Below are positions 57,480-64,000 of a DNA stretch of 64,000 nucleotides, in pieces. The notes beneath the pieces were generated by a model, which worked only from the letters and a program-made list of their open reading frames with translations, was not told the origin of the DNA and did no database searches. The DNA lies in assembly GCF_002117005.1 (NCBI RefSeq), contig NZ_CP021023.1, positions 2,108,001 to 2,172,000 of the forward strand, read 5' to 3'. The position numbers and the translations under genes are program-made. This DNA is from Sedimentisphaera salicampi (lineage in GTDB: Bacteria; Planctomycetota; Phycisphaerae; Sedimentisphaerales; Sedimentisphaeraceae). Within the stretch, counting starts at the first letter, position 1. Each line of letters starts with the position of its first letter.

Positions 57480-57938
57480 ATTGCTGCGTTTTTTCAACCA
57501 CCGAGGGAGCGGAGGATCACGGAGGGAGAATGATATAATCCATAGATTACTCGGATTTCGCAGATTTTTTGCGGCAAGCTGCAAGTCCGCCTGTGGCGGA
57601 TGGCAAGTAGCAATATCATTAGTGAAAAATTAGCGGAGATTAGCGGCTGAAAAATTCCCTCTCCGCCGCAGGCAAACTATCTCTCCGCCACAGGCGGACT
57701 GGCTCTGTCAAAAAAAATATCTCCAACATCAGAGCAGGATTATGTATTGCGGTGGCAGCGTACTTGCCGGCATAGAGCCTTCCCTCATTTATGAAAATAT
57801 CCCCTCCAATGTAAATTTGATTTATACCGAGCCTGTCCGCCTGCGGCGGGCCTACATGCGTGGCTCGGTTTAAATATTCGTTTCGTGAAATCGCTGCGTA
57901 ATACTAACGGGAATCAGAGCCGCACGTGGATGCCCGCC
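57480..57938. repeat. Composite dispersed repeat (short words, B, C and A)
   Basis: From left to right: a short-word piece (57485-57570), family B (57611-57660), hairpin words, family C (57707-57830) and family A (57851-57938). The family A part runs into the 3' end of the leftward gene and supplies its last codons and stop. Confidence 0.85.
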
Positions 57939-58605
57939 TCTTCCGCACCCATTCGAGGAATTGGGCGTTTTCCCTGCTGCCTGCGGTGAAGATCGCAATC
58001 CGAAGCTCGTATGCCCTGCCGGCGTAGTTCTCCCAGCCCGGCTTCATCCCGAGCTTATCGGCAATATACTCACGAAACTCCTTCATCGTGAAATCCCCGA
58101 TATCCCCGCGAGTTTTCTCTCTCCCGCCATGGCCGGAAGTTTTTTCTTCCGAAGGCGAAGAACAAAGAGCCCCTCCGGAAGGCTCTTTTGTTCGAGACGC
58201 CGCCTTTTCTTTTTTATTTCTTTTACTTTTTAAATTATGGTGGACAATTTGTCTATGATCCTCGCCAATCTGTCTATGCTGCACGCCAGATTGTCTATGT
58301 TCAAAGCCGCTCTGACTATAGCCAATCTGTCTATGTGCCAATTTGTCTATCTGTAATTTTTCTTGAAAATCAGTGGTTTCAATTACCCGGTTCCTGCCGG
58401 CTTCTCTTATCTCAATCAACCCCCCGCAAGACAGATCAGAGACAATCCTTGAGATAGAACGCTCCGAGACGCCGCAGATTCGGGCGAGCTGGGCGTTGGA
58501 CATTCTGCAGCCCTTCGGCAGCCTTCCAGCGGCGAGCACTATCTTCTCAGCACTGCCAACGGGCAGATTCAGGATATCCGATTCGATTTTGATGTAGCTG
58601 ATCAT
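57904..58605 (-). CDS. Winged-helix replication-initiator-like protein with internal iterons
   Basis: A 233-residue protein. The N-terminal 90 residues form a winged helix (MSNAQLARICGVSERSISRI, then GGLIEIREAGRNRVIET), like phage replisome organisers of the lambda O type. Residues about 92-125 are an oligopeptide repeat (HRQIG-type units of 7 residues) encoded by 21-bp direct DNA repeats; after it comes a basic, disordered linker and a C-terminal helical domain (FTMKEFREYIADKLGMKPGW). The start ATG at 58605 follows GAGGAGAAGG. The last dozen codons lie in a family A dispersed repeat, so the original C terminus may be altered. No helicase loader or other phage genes are nearby. The initiator role is inference from architecture. 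Confidence 0.6.
   Translation of the reverse strand: MISYIKIESDILNLPVGSAEKIVLAAGRLPKGCRMSNAQLARICGVSERSISRIVSDLSCGGLIEIREAGRNRVIETTDFQEKLQIDKLAHRQIGYSQSGFEHRQSGVQHRQIGEDHRQIVHHNLKSKRNKKEKAASRTKEPSGGALCSSPSEEKTSGHGGREKTRGDIGDFTMKEFREYIADKLGMKPGWENYAGRAYELRIAIFTAGSRENAQFLEWVRKRRASTCGSDSR
58206..58351 (-). repeat. Iteron-like direct repeats with adjacent AT-rich tract
   Basis: Six copies of a 13-base word, best form CAATCTGTCTATG on the plus strand, start at 58245, 58266, 58287, 58308, 58323 and 58339. The first four are spaced exactly 21 bases, two helical turns. A pyrimidine-rich AT tract (58206-58240) adjoins them. The last copy is read in a different frame from the others, so conservation is at DNA level. 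This resembles an origin inside an initiator gene. Confidence 0.6.
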
Positions 58606-58811
58606 TTCCTTCTCCTCTTTAACGTATTTCCGATTTCTCAAAGGTTTATGACAGATTGAACGGGAGGCCTAAAAACAAAATTTTTTCAATCTGCCATAGC
58701 TTCTTATTAAAAACGGCCTCTCACCCTTGGCTGAATGTTAATATTTTGCGCGGAGATTACCTGCAGGAAGGGGCGCTGTGCGCTGCGCAAACCGCTGCTA
58801 ATAAAGGAGTA

Positions 58812-58889
58812 ATGATTTTTTTGAATTTTGCTGTTTTCCCCCGCTCACGCCGGCAGACACTGACAAACACTGGGGAAATAAACCCGTGA
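58812..58889 (+). CDS. Possible short peptide of 25 residues
   Basis: An ATG at 58812 with a strong AAAGGAG site 3 bases earlier opens a 25-codon frame ending at TGA 58889, beginning MIFLNFAVFPRSRRQ. It precedes a set of hairpins. It could be a leader peptide or chance; no similarity is recognised. Confidence 0.25.
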   Translation: MIFLNFAVFPRSRRQTLTNTGEINP

Positions 58890-59016
58890 GGGCCTAATAA
58901 AAAGCCAGCGCTCACCTCATCGAGAGGCGTCGCACCAAATCATCCCGCTTGATATTTCTGATTATCGAGCGGGCGGGGAGTACCTAATACAAGCCCCTGA
59001 ACTTTTTTCATTCAGG
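58890..59016 (+). ncRNA. Candidate structured RNA or regulatory leader
   Basis: Three hairpins in about 100 bases: CCTC/GAGG (58915-58927), an 11-bp stem 58944-58954 with 58963-58973 (one G-U pair that is better on the plus strand), and CCTGAA/TTCAGG (58996-59016). No known RNA family was recognised. It could also be an end structure of the TPR gene or the leader of the initiator-like gene. Confidence 0.3.
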
Positions 59017-59030
59017 CCGGCTAAGGGCGT

Positions 59031-59798
59031 TCAGCTCTTTCCCGCTTCATATTCTTTAAGCCATTTCTTGGCTTTGGGGTGGAGCCTCCAAGAAGGTTTG
59101 AGAATCTCTGCACAACACTGAGCCTCAGACTCTTCGCCTGCTGCATAAGAAACAGGAGAATCGCTTGGCAGTCTCTTTCTGTCTATGAGGTATTTCAGCA
59201 CGTGGGGATTATAGTATTCGGCCTGCTCAAGAGACTTCTCGGCCTCAGCCTTGCCGCTTGTGATATAATCATACAGCACTCTTGACCACAAAAATAACGC
59301 CGATACGTCGTCATCGTATTTATCCAGCAGTTTGCCGGCATCCGCGTAGCGTTTTGTGTTAAAATAACAGCTGATCAATAAATACCGAATGCCTTGATTA
59401 TCATTAGGATTAAGTTTGAGCATTTCTTCATAAAGTTGAATAGCTGTGCTATGCCCTTTTTTGCCGAGCATTAAGTAAGACTCTGCCAGATCGGCCATAG
59501 CCCTCATAAAGGGACGGGTTTCAATAATCCCCCAGAAATTGCCGACTGCCTCTTCGAAAAAATCTTCGCCAAGGCCTCTTATCCCCGCTGCAACAGCCTT
59601 TTGCGCCGATGCGATATGCTCTTCGGCCGTCTCGGATTCAAGATCGGAAAGCATTAGGATTGCATCAACACAGTCCAGATCAATGCTGAGTGCCTTATGG
59701 CAGAGTTTTGCCGCCTTCTCTCCATCTTCGCAAACGCATTCCATTGCCTCATAAACAATGTCTTGAGCATAGCGAGCTTGTTCGTCATTGATATTCAT
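59031..59798 (-). CDS. TPR-repeat protein (ST7-like)
   Basis: A helical repeat protein of 255 residues. Tandem TPR-like pairs include EKAAKLCHKALSIDLDCVDA, FMRAMADLAESYLMLGKKGH, and AIQLYEEMLKLNPNDNQGIR followed by YLLISCYFNTKRYADAGKLL. The segment ETRPFMRAMADLAESY with LNPNDNQGIRYLL resembles bacterial ST7-like proteins. It is likely a protein-protein interaction module in the cytoplasm; no partner is evident. Confidence 0.75.
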   Translation of the reverse strand: MNINDEQARYAQDIVYEAMECVCEDGEKAAKLCHKALSIDLDCVDAILMLSDLESETAEEHIASAQKAVAAGIRGLGEDFFEEAVGNFWGIIETRPFMRAMADLAESYLMLGKKGHSTAIQLYEEMLKLNPNDNQGIRYLLISCYFNTKRYADAGKLLDKYDDDVSALFLWSRVLYDYITSGKAEAEKSLEQAEYYNPHVLKYLIDRKRLPSDSPVSYAAGEESEAQCCAEILKPSWRLHPKAKKWLKEYEAGKS

Positions 59799-60057
59799 TT
59801 TACAGTTCCTGCAATTAACGTTAATTAAGCTTATTATACATTTATTTGGAAGCTTTTAAAACTCTATATAACAACACATCGGTGATGCGGCTTAAGCTTC
59901 CGCCCGGTTTTCTGCATACTGCGCACTTCAAGGCGTTTTCGGCGGCAAGAGGTGAACGATATAAGCTTAAAATCAAGCAATGCTGAAGGCAGTAAAAACG
60001 ACCCTGAGAGGGCTGAAAACGGCGTTTTTAAGGGCTTGAGAGGGGATGAAGAGGAAC

Positions 60058-60131
60058 TACGCCCGGCAGGATTCGAACCTGCGACCTTTGGATTAGGAAT
60101 CCAACGCTCTATCCAACTGAGCTACGAGCGC
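60058..60131 (-). tRNA. tRNA-Arg (CCT)
   Basis: A 74-base cloverleaf on the minus strand with acceptor stem GCGCTCG/CGGGCGT (two wobble pairs), discriminator A, anticodon stem TTGGA/TCCAA around TTCCTAA (anticodon CCT), and T-loop GGTTCGAATCC. CCA is not encoded. tRNA genes are frequent integration sites; no matching att repeat was found in the window. Confidence 0.95.
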
Positions 60132-60147
60132 TTAAGCAGAAAGGGAA

Positions 60148-60175
60148 ATTGTATTAAACAATCGTTAAAATTCAA
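60148..60175 (-). promoter_or_regulatory. Promoter of tRNA-Arg
   Basis: On the minus strand TTGAAT (60175-60170) and TACAAT (60153-60148) are 16 bases apart, ending 17 bases before the tRNA. Confidence 0.65.
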
Positions 60176-60284
60176 TTGTGATGTTTAAAAAATCTTTTCG
60201 CAGCGGGGAAAGATGTGTGCGGCAATTTTTTTGGGCAGAATGCAAATCACCATTCTGCGAAAAAACTTATGCCTACTCACTGCC

Positions 60285-60800
60285 TTTTGTCCACTTATTT
60301 TCCGCGCCTGCGGCGGGTCTTTAAGCGTAGCTCGGTTTAAATATCTCGTTTTGTGAAATCGCTGCGTAATACTAATGACAATCAGAGCCGCACGTGGAGT
60401 CCGCCGAAGGCTGACTATTTCCGTGTAAAAATCAATTTAAACATTGGAGAAGAGTTTGGTATTGTGGTGAAACGTTCTGCCGGCAGAGAGCTTTCCCTCA
60501 TTTATGAAAATGTTTTCTCTGATGTAAAAGAGAGTTAAACATCGGAGGAAGCGGAGATAACGGAGAGGATGTGATAAATTAGACAGGATTAACAAGATTT
60601 ACAGGATGAGATAAAGATAGTGGCCTGTGGCAAGTGGCAGAGCTGCAAGTGGCAGAGCTGCAAGTCCGCCTGCGGCGGATTGCGAGCGGCAAAATCATTT
60701 AGTGAAAAATTAGTGCAGATTAGTGGTTAGTAAATCCTTAGTGCTGCTTAGTGGCTTATAAATCTCAGCGGGGATTAGCGGCTGAAAAATATCTCCCCTC
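60285..60800. repeat. Composite dispersed repeat (A, C and B)
   Basis: Family A (60331-60405), family C (60420-60640, with 60493-60624 identical to 6217-6348), a hairpin word at 60665, then family B (60689-60800). Like the other loci, it fills intergenic space and codes for nothing convincing. Confidence 0.85.
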
Positions 60801-60931
60801 CGTTTCCTTCAAAAATTTAAAAAATCAGCAAAAATACTGAATTTTAATTTGAATTCTGCGTTCAAATTTGGTATGTTAAGAAACATAAGTTTTTATAAAG
60901 TTTAGTGGAATTAAAGTTGGCAGGTGTGAAA

Positions 60932-61606
60932 ATGAAAAATTTATTGCCTCTGGCGGCGCTGGTTGTTATGGCTTCTGCAAGCTTGGCGGCGTACAATCCT
61001 GTGTTTACAATTAATGCCGAGGCCTCAGAAACGGCATTAGGCTATCAGGAAGGCCAGTCTTACAGCTTCAGCTTTGTTGCTGACGGCTCAAGAACCGAGC
61101 AGGCGGACGATGTATTCAGCCAATCTCAAAACTTCTGGAATGCAGAGCTCACAGGACAAGCCCCTGTGTTTCTGGATATTTACGGCTCAGGCGTTTCAGG
61201 TGAATATCAGACGCCGGATTCGACAGATTCTGATCCAAAAGATAAATTGGGCATTTATCATATAGATGATTTCTACAATAACACCACAGAATTCTACCTT
61301 TCTGCAATGGCAGATTCCAGCAATCTAAACATCACTGCGCCAAACGGTGATTATTTGAAACTTGTCAAATTTGTTGATTATGATGACAGCTTCGGCTTTG
61401 ACTTTTCCAGCCAGACCTACTTAACCCCCGAAGCGTATTTCTCGGATTATTTAGGGGAGTATGATATCAGCGGCTCTTTCGAAGTTGCAAATGAAAACTC
61501 GAACTATGCAAATTTTACTCCAACTTCGGTTACCATCACCCCCGAGCCGGCGACGATGGCTCTTCTCGGCCTCGGCGGCCTCTTCATCCGCCGCAGAAGA
61601 ACTTAA
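60932..61606 (+). CDS. PEP-CTERM protein, array member 1
   Basis: Exported protein of 224 residues starting MKNLLPLAALVVMASASLAA, with a body of unknown fold and a C-terminal sorting tag TPEPATMALLGLGGLFIRRR. ATG 60932 is preferred over an upstream frame start at 60905 because GCAGGTG precedes it and the signal peptide starts there. The body shares a general plan with the next gene (repeated GSGVSG and FSDYLGEYD-type segments), so the two are paralogs. The tag is expected to be cleaved by an exosortase. The last 88 bp through the stop are identical to those of member 2. Confidence 0.88.
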   Translation: MKNLLPLAALVVMASASLAAYNPVFTINAEASETALGYQEGQSYSFSFVADGSRTEQADDVFSQSQNFWNAELTGQAPVFLDIYGSGVSGEYQTPDSTDSDPKDKLGIYHIDDFYNNTTEFYLSAMADSSNLNITAPNGDYLKLVKFVDYDDSFGFDFSSQTYLTPEAYFSDYLGEYDISGSFEVANENSNYANFTPTSVTITPEPATMALLGLGGLFIRRRRT

Positions 61607-61680
61607 AACTTAGAACTTACAACTTAGGACTTAGGACTTAATACTTACAACTTGTAACTTAGAACTTATTTTTTACAAGG
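61604..61680 (+). repeat. AACTT short-word array 1
   Basis: Tandem degenerate words of 7-10 bases such as AACTTAGAACTTACAACTTA and GGACTTAATACTTACAACTT between two PEP-CTERM genes. The same words recur at 62335-62412 and 63321-63362. Confidence 0.8.
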
Positions 61681-61689
61681 AGAACAAAA

Positions 61690-62337
61690 ATGAAAAATTT
61701 ATTGCCTCTGGCGGCGGTTGTAATTGCAATTTCAGCGTGTTCTGTTTCGGCCGCTTACGATCCTGTGATCACTGTAACGGGCACAGCTCTAAGCAATAAT
61801 AATAGGGGATACACTCCCGGGCAGGAGTACGATTTCACTTTTGTTCTCAACGGCTCGCGTTCAGAAGAACAGAACTATGATATGTACAATACATATCAGA
61901 ATATGTGGCAAACCGATCTGCCTGAATCCGAAGCAGTAGTTGAAGATATCTATGGCTCAGGAGTATCGGGGGACTACCAAAGGCCGCAAGACCCATGGGA
62001 ATGGATTACTGTCAATTCAAACGGCCTGCATATTAAATCAGATGTAGAAGCAGGAAGTATGAACCTGTTTACACCCGAGGATGATGAAATATTCCAAATA
62101 GTATTAACTGAGATTGTTCTTCCCGAAGAATCCTTTGATTACACCACGACTTCCTACAAAACCCCCTGGCAATACTTTTCCGATTACCTTGGCGAATATG
62201 AGGTATTGGATGGTGGAGGGCTGACTGTCAACTACTCGACTGTTTTAGATGTGGATTCGGTTACCATCACCCCCGAGCCGGCGACGATGGCTCTTCTCGG
62301 CCTCGGCGGCCTCTTCATCCGCCGCAGAAGAACTTAA
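61690..62337 (+). CDS. PEP-CTERM protein, array member 2
   Basis: Secreted protein of 215 residues, paralog of member 1, with the same first 30 bp of DNA and the same 3' 88 bp but a diverged middle. Shared features include GYTPGQEYDFTFVLNGSRSE, IYGSGVSGDYQ and WQYFSDYLGEYEV. RBS AAGGAG lies just upstream. Function unknown. Confidence 0.88.
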   Translation: MKNLLPLAAVVIAISACSVSAAYDPVITVTGTALSNNNRGYTPGQEYDFTFVLNGSRSEEQNYDMYNTYQNMWQTDLPESEAVVEDIYGSGVSGDYQRPQDPWEWITVNSNGLHIKSDVEAGSMNLFTPEDDEIFQIVLTEIVLPEESFDYTTTSYKTPWQYFSDYLGEYEVLDGGGLTVNYSTVLDVDSVTITPEPATMALLGLGGLFIRRRRT

Positions 62338-62412
62338 AACTTAAAACTTAGGACTTAATACTTACAACTTGTAACTTAGAACATAAAACATACAACTTAA
62401 TACTTTTTTACT
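62335..62412 (+). repeat. AACTT short-word array 2
   Basis: Words such as AACTTAAAACTTAGGACTTA and TACTTACAACTTGTAACTTA, then AACATAAAACATACAACTTA, precede the AGGAG site of the next gene. Confidence 0.8.
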
Positions 62413-62423
62413 AGGAGAACAAA

Positions 62424-63323
62424 ATGATGTGTTATTTAAGGAATTTGATGTGTTTGTCTGTGCTAATCGCTTTGCTTCTTGCAGCCCCCGCATTCAGCGC
62501 ATACACGTTTGAAGGCGGAAATGCAATTTCTCATGAAGTAGGCGGGGAGGAAATTTCAGTTTCTGACTGGTCAGAAGTTTCCTCTGGCGATGAATTGTAT
62601 ATTGGCCATGACGCATGGGGCAAACTAACCGGCGACGGCGGCTCTGGAACGGTTTATAATACTTATGTAGGCTATAACGGCGAGGGTGAAATGGTTCTTG
62701 CTGGAAGCAGTACAGATTTTACAAACGATAACGATTTTGCCGTGGGTGCGTTTGACAGCGGAGAGTTATCTGTCTCAAACGGAGCCTCTCTCTTGGTTAG
62801 AGCTGGCTTGCAGGTAGGATTAGAGTCTCAGGGAATTATGACCGTTGACGGCGGAGACGTGAATGGTGGAGGAGGAATTATTATGAATAATTCTGATTCT
62901 GCCGATGCGGACGGCAGCAGCCTTACAATCACAGGCGGCGGTACTGTAGATGCATATTCGCTTTCTCATTATAACAATTCCTCCTCTATGACCATTGAAG
63001 ACGGGACAGCCGATTTTGTTGATGGTTATGGTATAGTTGTTTATGGAGGGACATTTACAATTAACGTAGGCCTTTCCGGAAGTTTAAAACTTGGCCAGTT
63101 TTATCATAACGATATGGAGAGCTTTCTGGGGTTTATTGATGCACAGAATGACTCAACCATAAACCTCAATCTCTGGGACGGCTCGGATTATGTGGATTAT
63201 TCTGCGCTCACTGAAGACGTGGATTATCAGGTAAATGGCGGTGAGCTTACAATCGTCCCCGAGCCGGCGACGATGGCTCTTCTAGGCCTCGGCGGCCTCT
63301 TCGTCCGCCGCAGAAGAACATAA
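62424..63323 (+). CDS. PEP-CTERM protein, array member 3
   Basis: Secreted protein of 299 residues with a signal peptide, a beta-solenoid-like body (repeated units such as GELSVSNGASLLVRAGLQVG, GIMTVDGGDVNGGGG and SLTITGGGTVDA, like autotransporter or pseudo-adhesin repeats) and the tag VPEPATMALLGLGGLFVRRR. The middle is unrelated to members 1 and 2, but the tag DNA is nearly the same. This shows an end shared by different bodies. Confidence 0.88.
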   Translation: MMCYLRNLMCLSVLIALLLAAPAFSAYTFEGGNAISHEVGGEEISVSDWSEVSSGDELYIGHDAWGKLTGDGGSGTVYNTYVGYNGEGEMVLAGSSTDFTNDNDFAVGAFDSGELSVSNGASLLVRAGLQVGLESQGIMTVDGGDVNGGGGIIMNNSDSADADGSSLTITGGGTVDAYSLSHYNNSSSMTIEDGTADFVDGYGIVVYGGTFTINVGLSGSLKLGQFYHNDMESFLGFIDAQNDSTINLNLWDGSDYVDYSALTEDVDYQVNGGELTIVPEPATMALLGLGGLFVRRRRT

Positions 63324-63362
63324 AGCTTAGGACTTAATACTTACAACTTAATACTTTTTACT
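63321..63362 (+). repeat. AACTT short-word array 3
   Basis: Short array with GCTTAGGACTTAATACTTAC and AACTTAATACTTTTTACTAG, ending in the AGGAG site of the next gene. Confidence 0.75.
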
Positions 63363-63374
63363 AGGAGAACAAAA

Positions 63375-64000
63375 ATGAAAAATTTGTATTTGTATTTGGC
63401 GGCGCTGGCCCTTATAGCGTCGGCAGGCCTTGGGGCGTACAGCGAAAATTTCGGCAGCGGGGATAATCAGTTTACGCTGAGCTTTGTTGATATCTCGGGT
63501 GATGCGAGCAGCGCCAACGGGACAAGTATCAGGAGCGGGGGCGGGAAAACGTTTGTTGACCCGGGCTACAACTACCGTATGGGCACCTATGAAATAACCA
63601 ACGACCAGTGGACAAAGTTCAAAGCTGAGTACGGAGACGTAACCGGCAATTATTTGAGTGCTTATAACGAAAGCCCATATTATACCGGTTCCAGCGTTCC
63701 CACTAACAATGTAAGCTGGTATGAGGCGGCTCAGTTCGTGAACTATCTGAACACAAGCAAGGGGCATCAGGCGGCCTATAAGTTTACCGGCACGCAGGGT
63801 GAAAGCGACTACACTCTCGGCACTTGGTCAGCCGGCAAGGCTTGGGAAGGCGAAAACCTCTATCGCCATAAGGATGCCCAATTCTTCCTGCCCACAGAGG
63901 ATGAATGGGTGAAGGCGGCATACTGGAACGGAGAGAGCATCCAGACATACGCCACGACAGACGACTCTGTGCCGCAAGCCGGAGAGGATTCTAACTACGG
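63375..64000 (+). CDS. SUMF1/FGE-domain protein, array member 4 (partial)
   Basis: The 3' part lies beyond the window; 208 codons are visible. A signal peptide (MKNLYLYLAALALIASAGLG) is followed by a formylglycine-generating-enzyme-like domain: RMGTYEITNDQWTKFKAEYG, NNVSWYEAAQFVNYLN, and FLPTEDEWVKAAYWNG. Such domains in secreted proteins usually bind ligands rather than modify sulfatases. The start has the same AGGAGAACAAAAATG context as the other members, so a PEP-CTERM tag at the missing end is expected but not seen. Confidence 0.85.
   Translation, partial: MKNLYLYLAALALIASAGLGAYSENFGSGDNQFTLSFVDISGDASSANGTSIRSGGGKTFVDPGYNYRMGTYEITNDQWTKFKAEYGDVTGNYLSAYNESPYYTGSSVPTNNVSWYEAAQFVNYLNTSKGHQAAYKFTGTQGESDYTLGTWSAGKAWEGENLYRHKDAQFFLPTEDEWVKAAYWNGESIQTYATTDDSVPQAGEDSNY

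Noticed and set aside
58245-58351. CRISPR array
   Set aside because: Repeats are only 13 bases with 2-8 base gaps, lie within a coding frame, and have no cas genes near.
59952-60188. Plus-strand open frame with RPAGFEPATFGLGIQ
   Set aside because: It is antisense to tRNA-Arg and has the typical artefact wording.
61604-63362. AACTT arrays as CRISPR or a classical microsatellite
   Set aside because: Word length varies between 7 and 10 bases and there are no unique spacers.

Overview
The window looks like a chromosomal segment of a planctomycete of the class Phycisphaerae, close to the Sedimentisphaera type. The evidence is a set of small secreted proteins ending in PEP-CTERM tags with arginine-rich tails, secreted proteins ending in dockerin-like paired calcium-loop repeats, secreted sugar-active enzymes, and intergenic DNA filled with recurring repeat families. 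This placement is inferred from gene style; no 16S rRNA gene is present.

Layout. 1-2300: an EF-G-like GTPase and its terminator. 2558-5924 (minus): a small polysaccharide-degradation operon (GH29 fucosidase, beta-propeller glycosidase, SGNH hydrolase). 6045-9900: a nested mobile region in which a group II intron lies inside an IS3-family element, which itself lies inside a dispersed intergenic repeat. 10061-11892: a GLUG-repeat secreted protein and a HEPN-like protein. 12153-17945: glmS with a nitrilase-family gene, then a convergent guaB-guaA operon with a clear sigma70-type promoter. 18185-23366: tRNA-Ala, a Fic protein, a SWIM zinc-finger protein and a PhoD-like phosphatase. 23704-27480: hom, an ApgM-type probable homoserine kinase and lysC, closed by a terminator. 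27558-34450: a nucleotide-sugar dehydratase with a GT9 transferase, a large GH-A enzyme with CBM6-like modules, a PEP-CTERM protein and a small membrane protein. 35652-38992 (minus): YkgJ-type, DUF547, PhoH and Mrp/NBP35 genes. 39220-45594: two tandem lipoprotein secretins, an arylsulfotransferase-like lipoprotein, and rarA. 45653-55255: AEC transporter and topA, UPF0316, ferredoxin, ribD, a beta-helix protein and ligA. 55256-60931: repeat-rich DNA with a small membrane protein, an AT-rich zinc-ribbon/YbjQ protein, a replication-initiator-like gene containing iteron-like repeats, a TPR protein and tRNA-Arg. 60932-64000: a tandem array of PEP-CTERM genes, the last cut by the window edge.

The most unusual signals are these. 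The winged-helix protein gene at 57904-58605 holds a run of 21-bp-spaced direct repeats next to a pyrimidine-rich AT tract, an arrangement like the lambda O gene and its internal origin. The tandem PEP-CTERM genes have identical 88-bp 3' ends and identical 5' ends around unrelated middles, joined by short-word arrays. Composite intergenic repeats recur at about nine loci, including a 132-bp stretch identical at 6217-6348 and 60493-60624. The secretin pair has a perfect operator-like inverted repeat in its promoter.

Housekeeping genes are ordinary. Annotation rests on reading the translations and motifs by eye; no database search was run.
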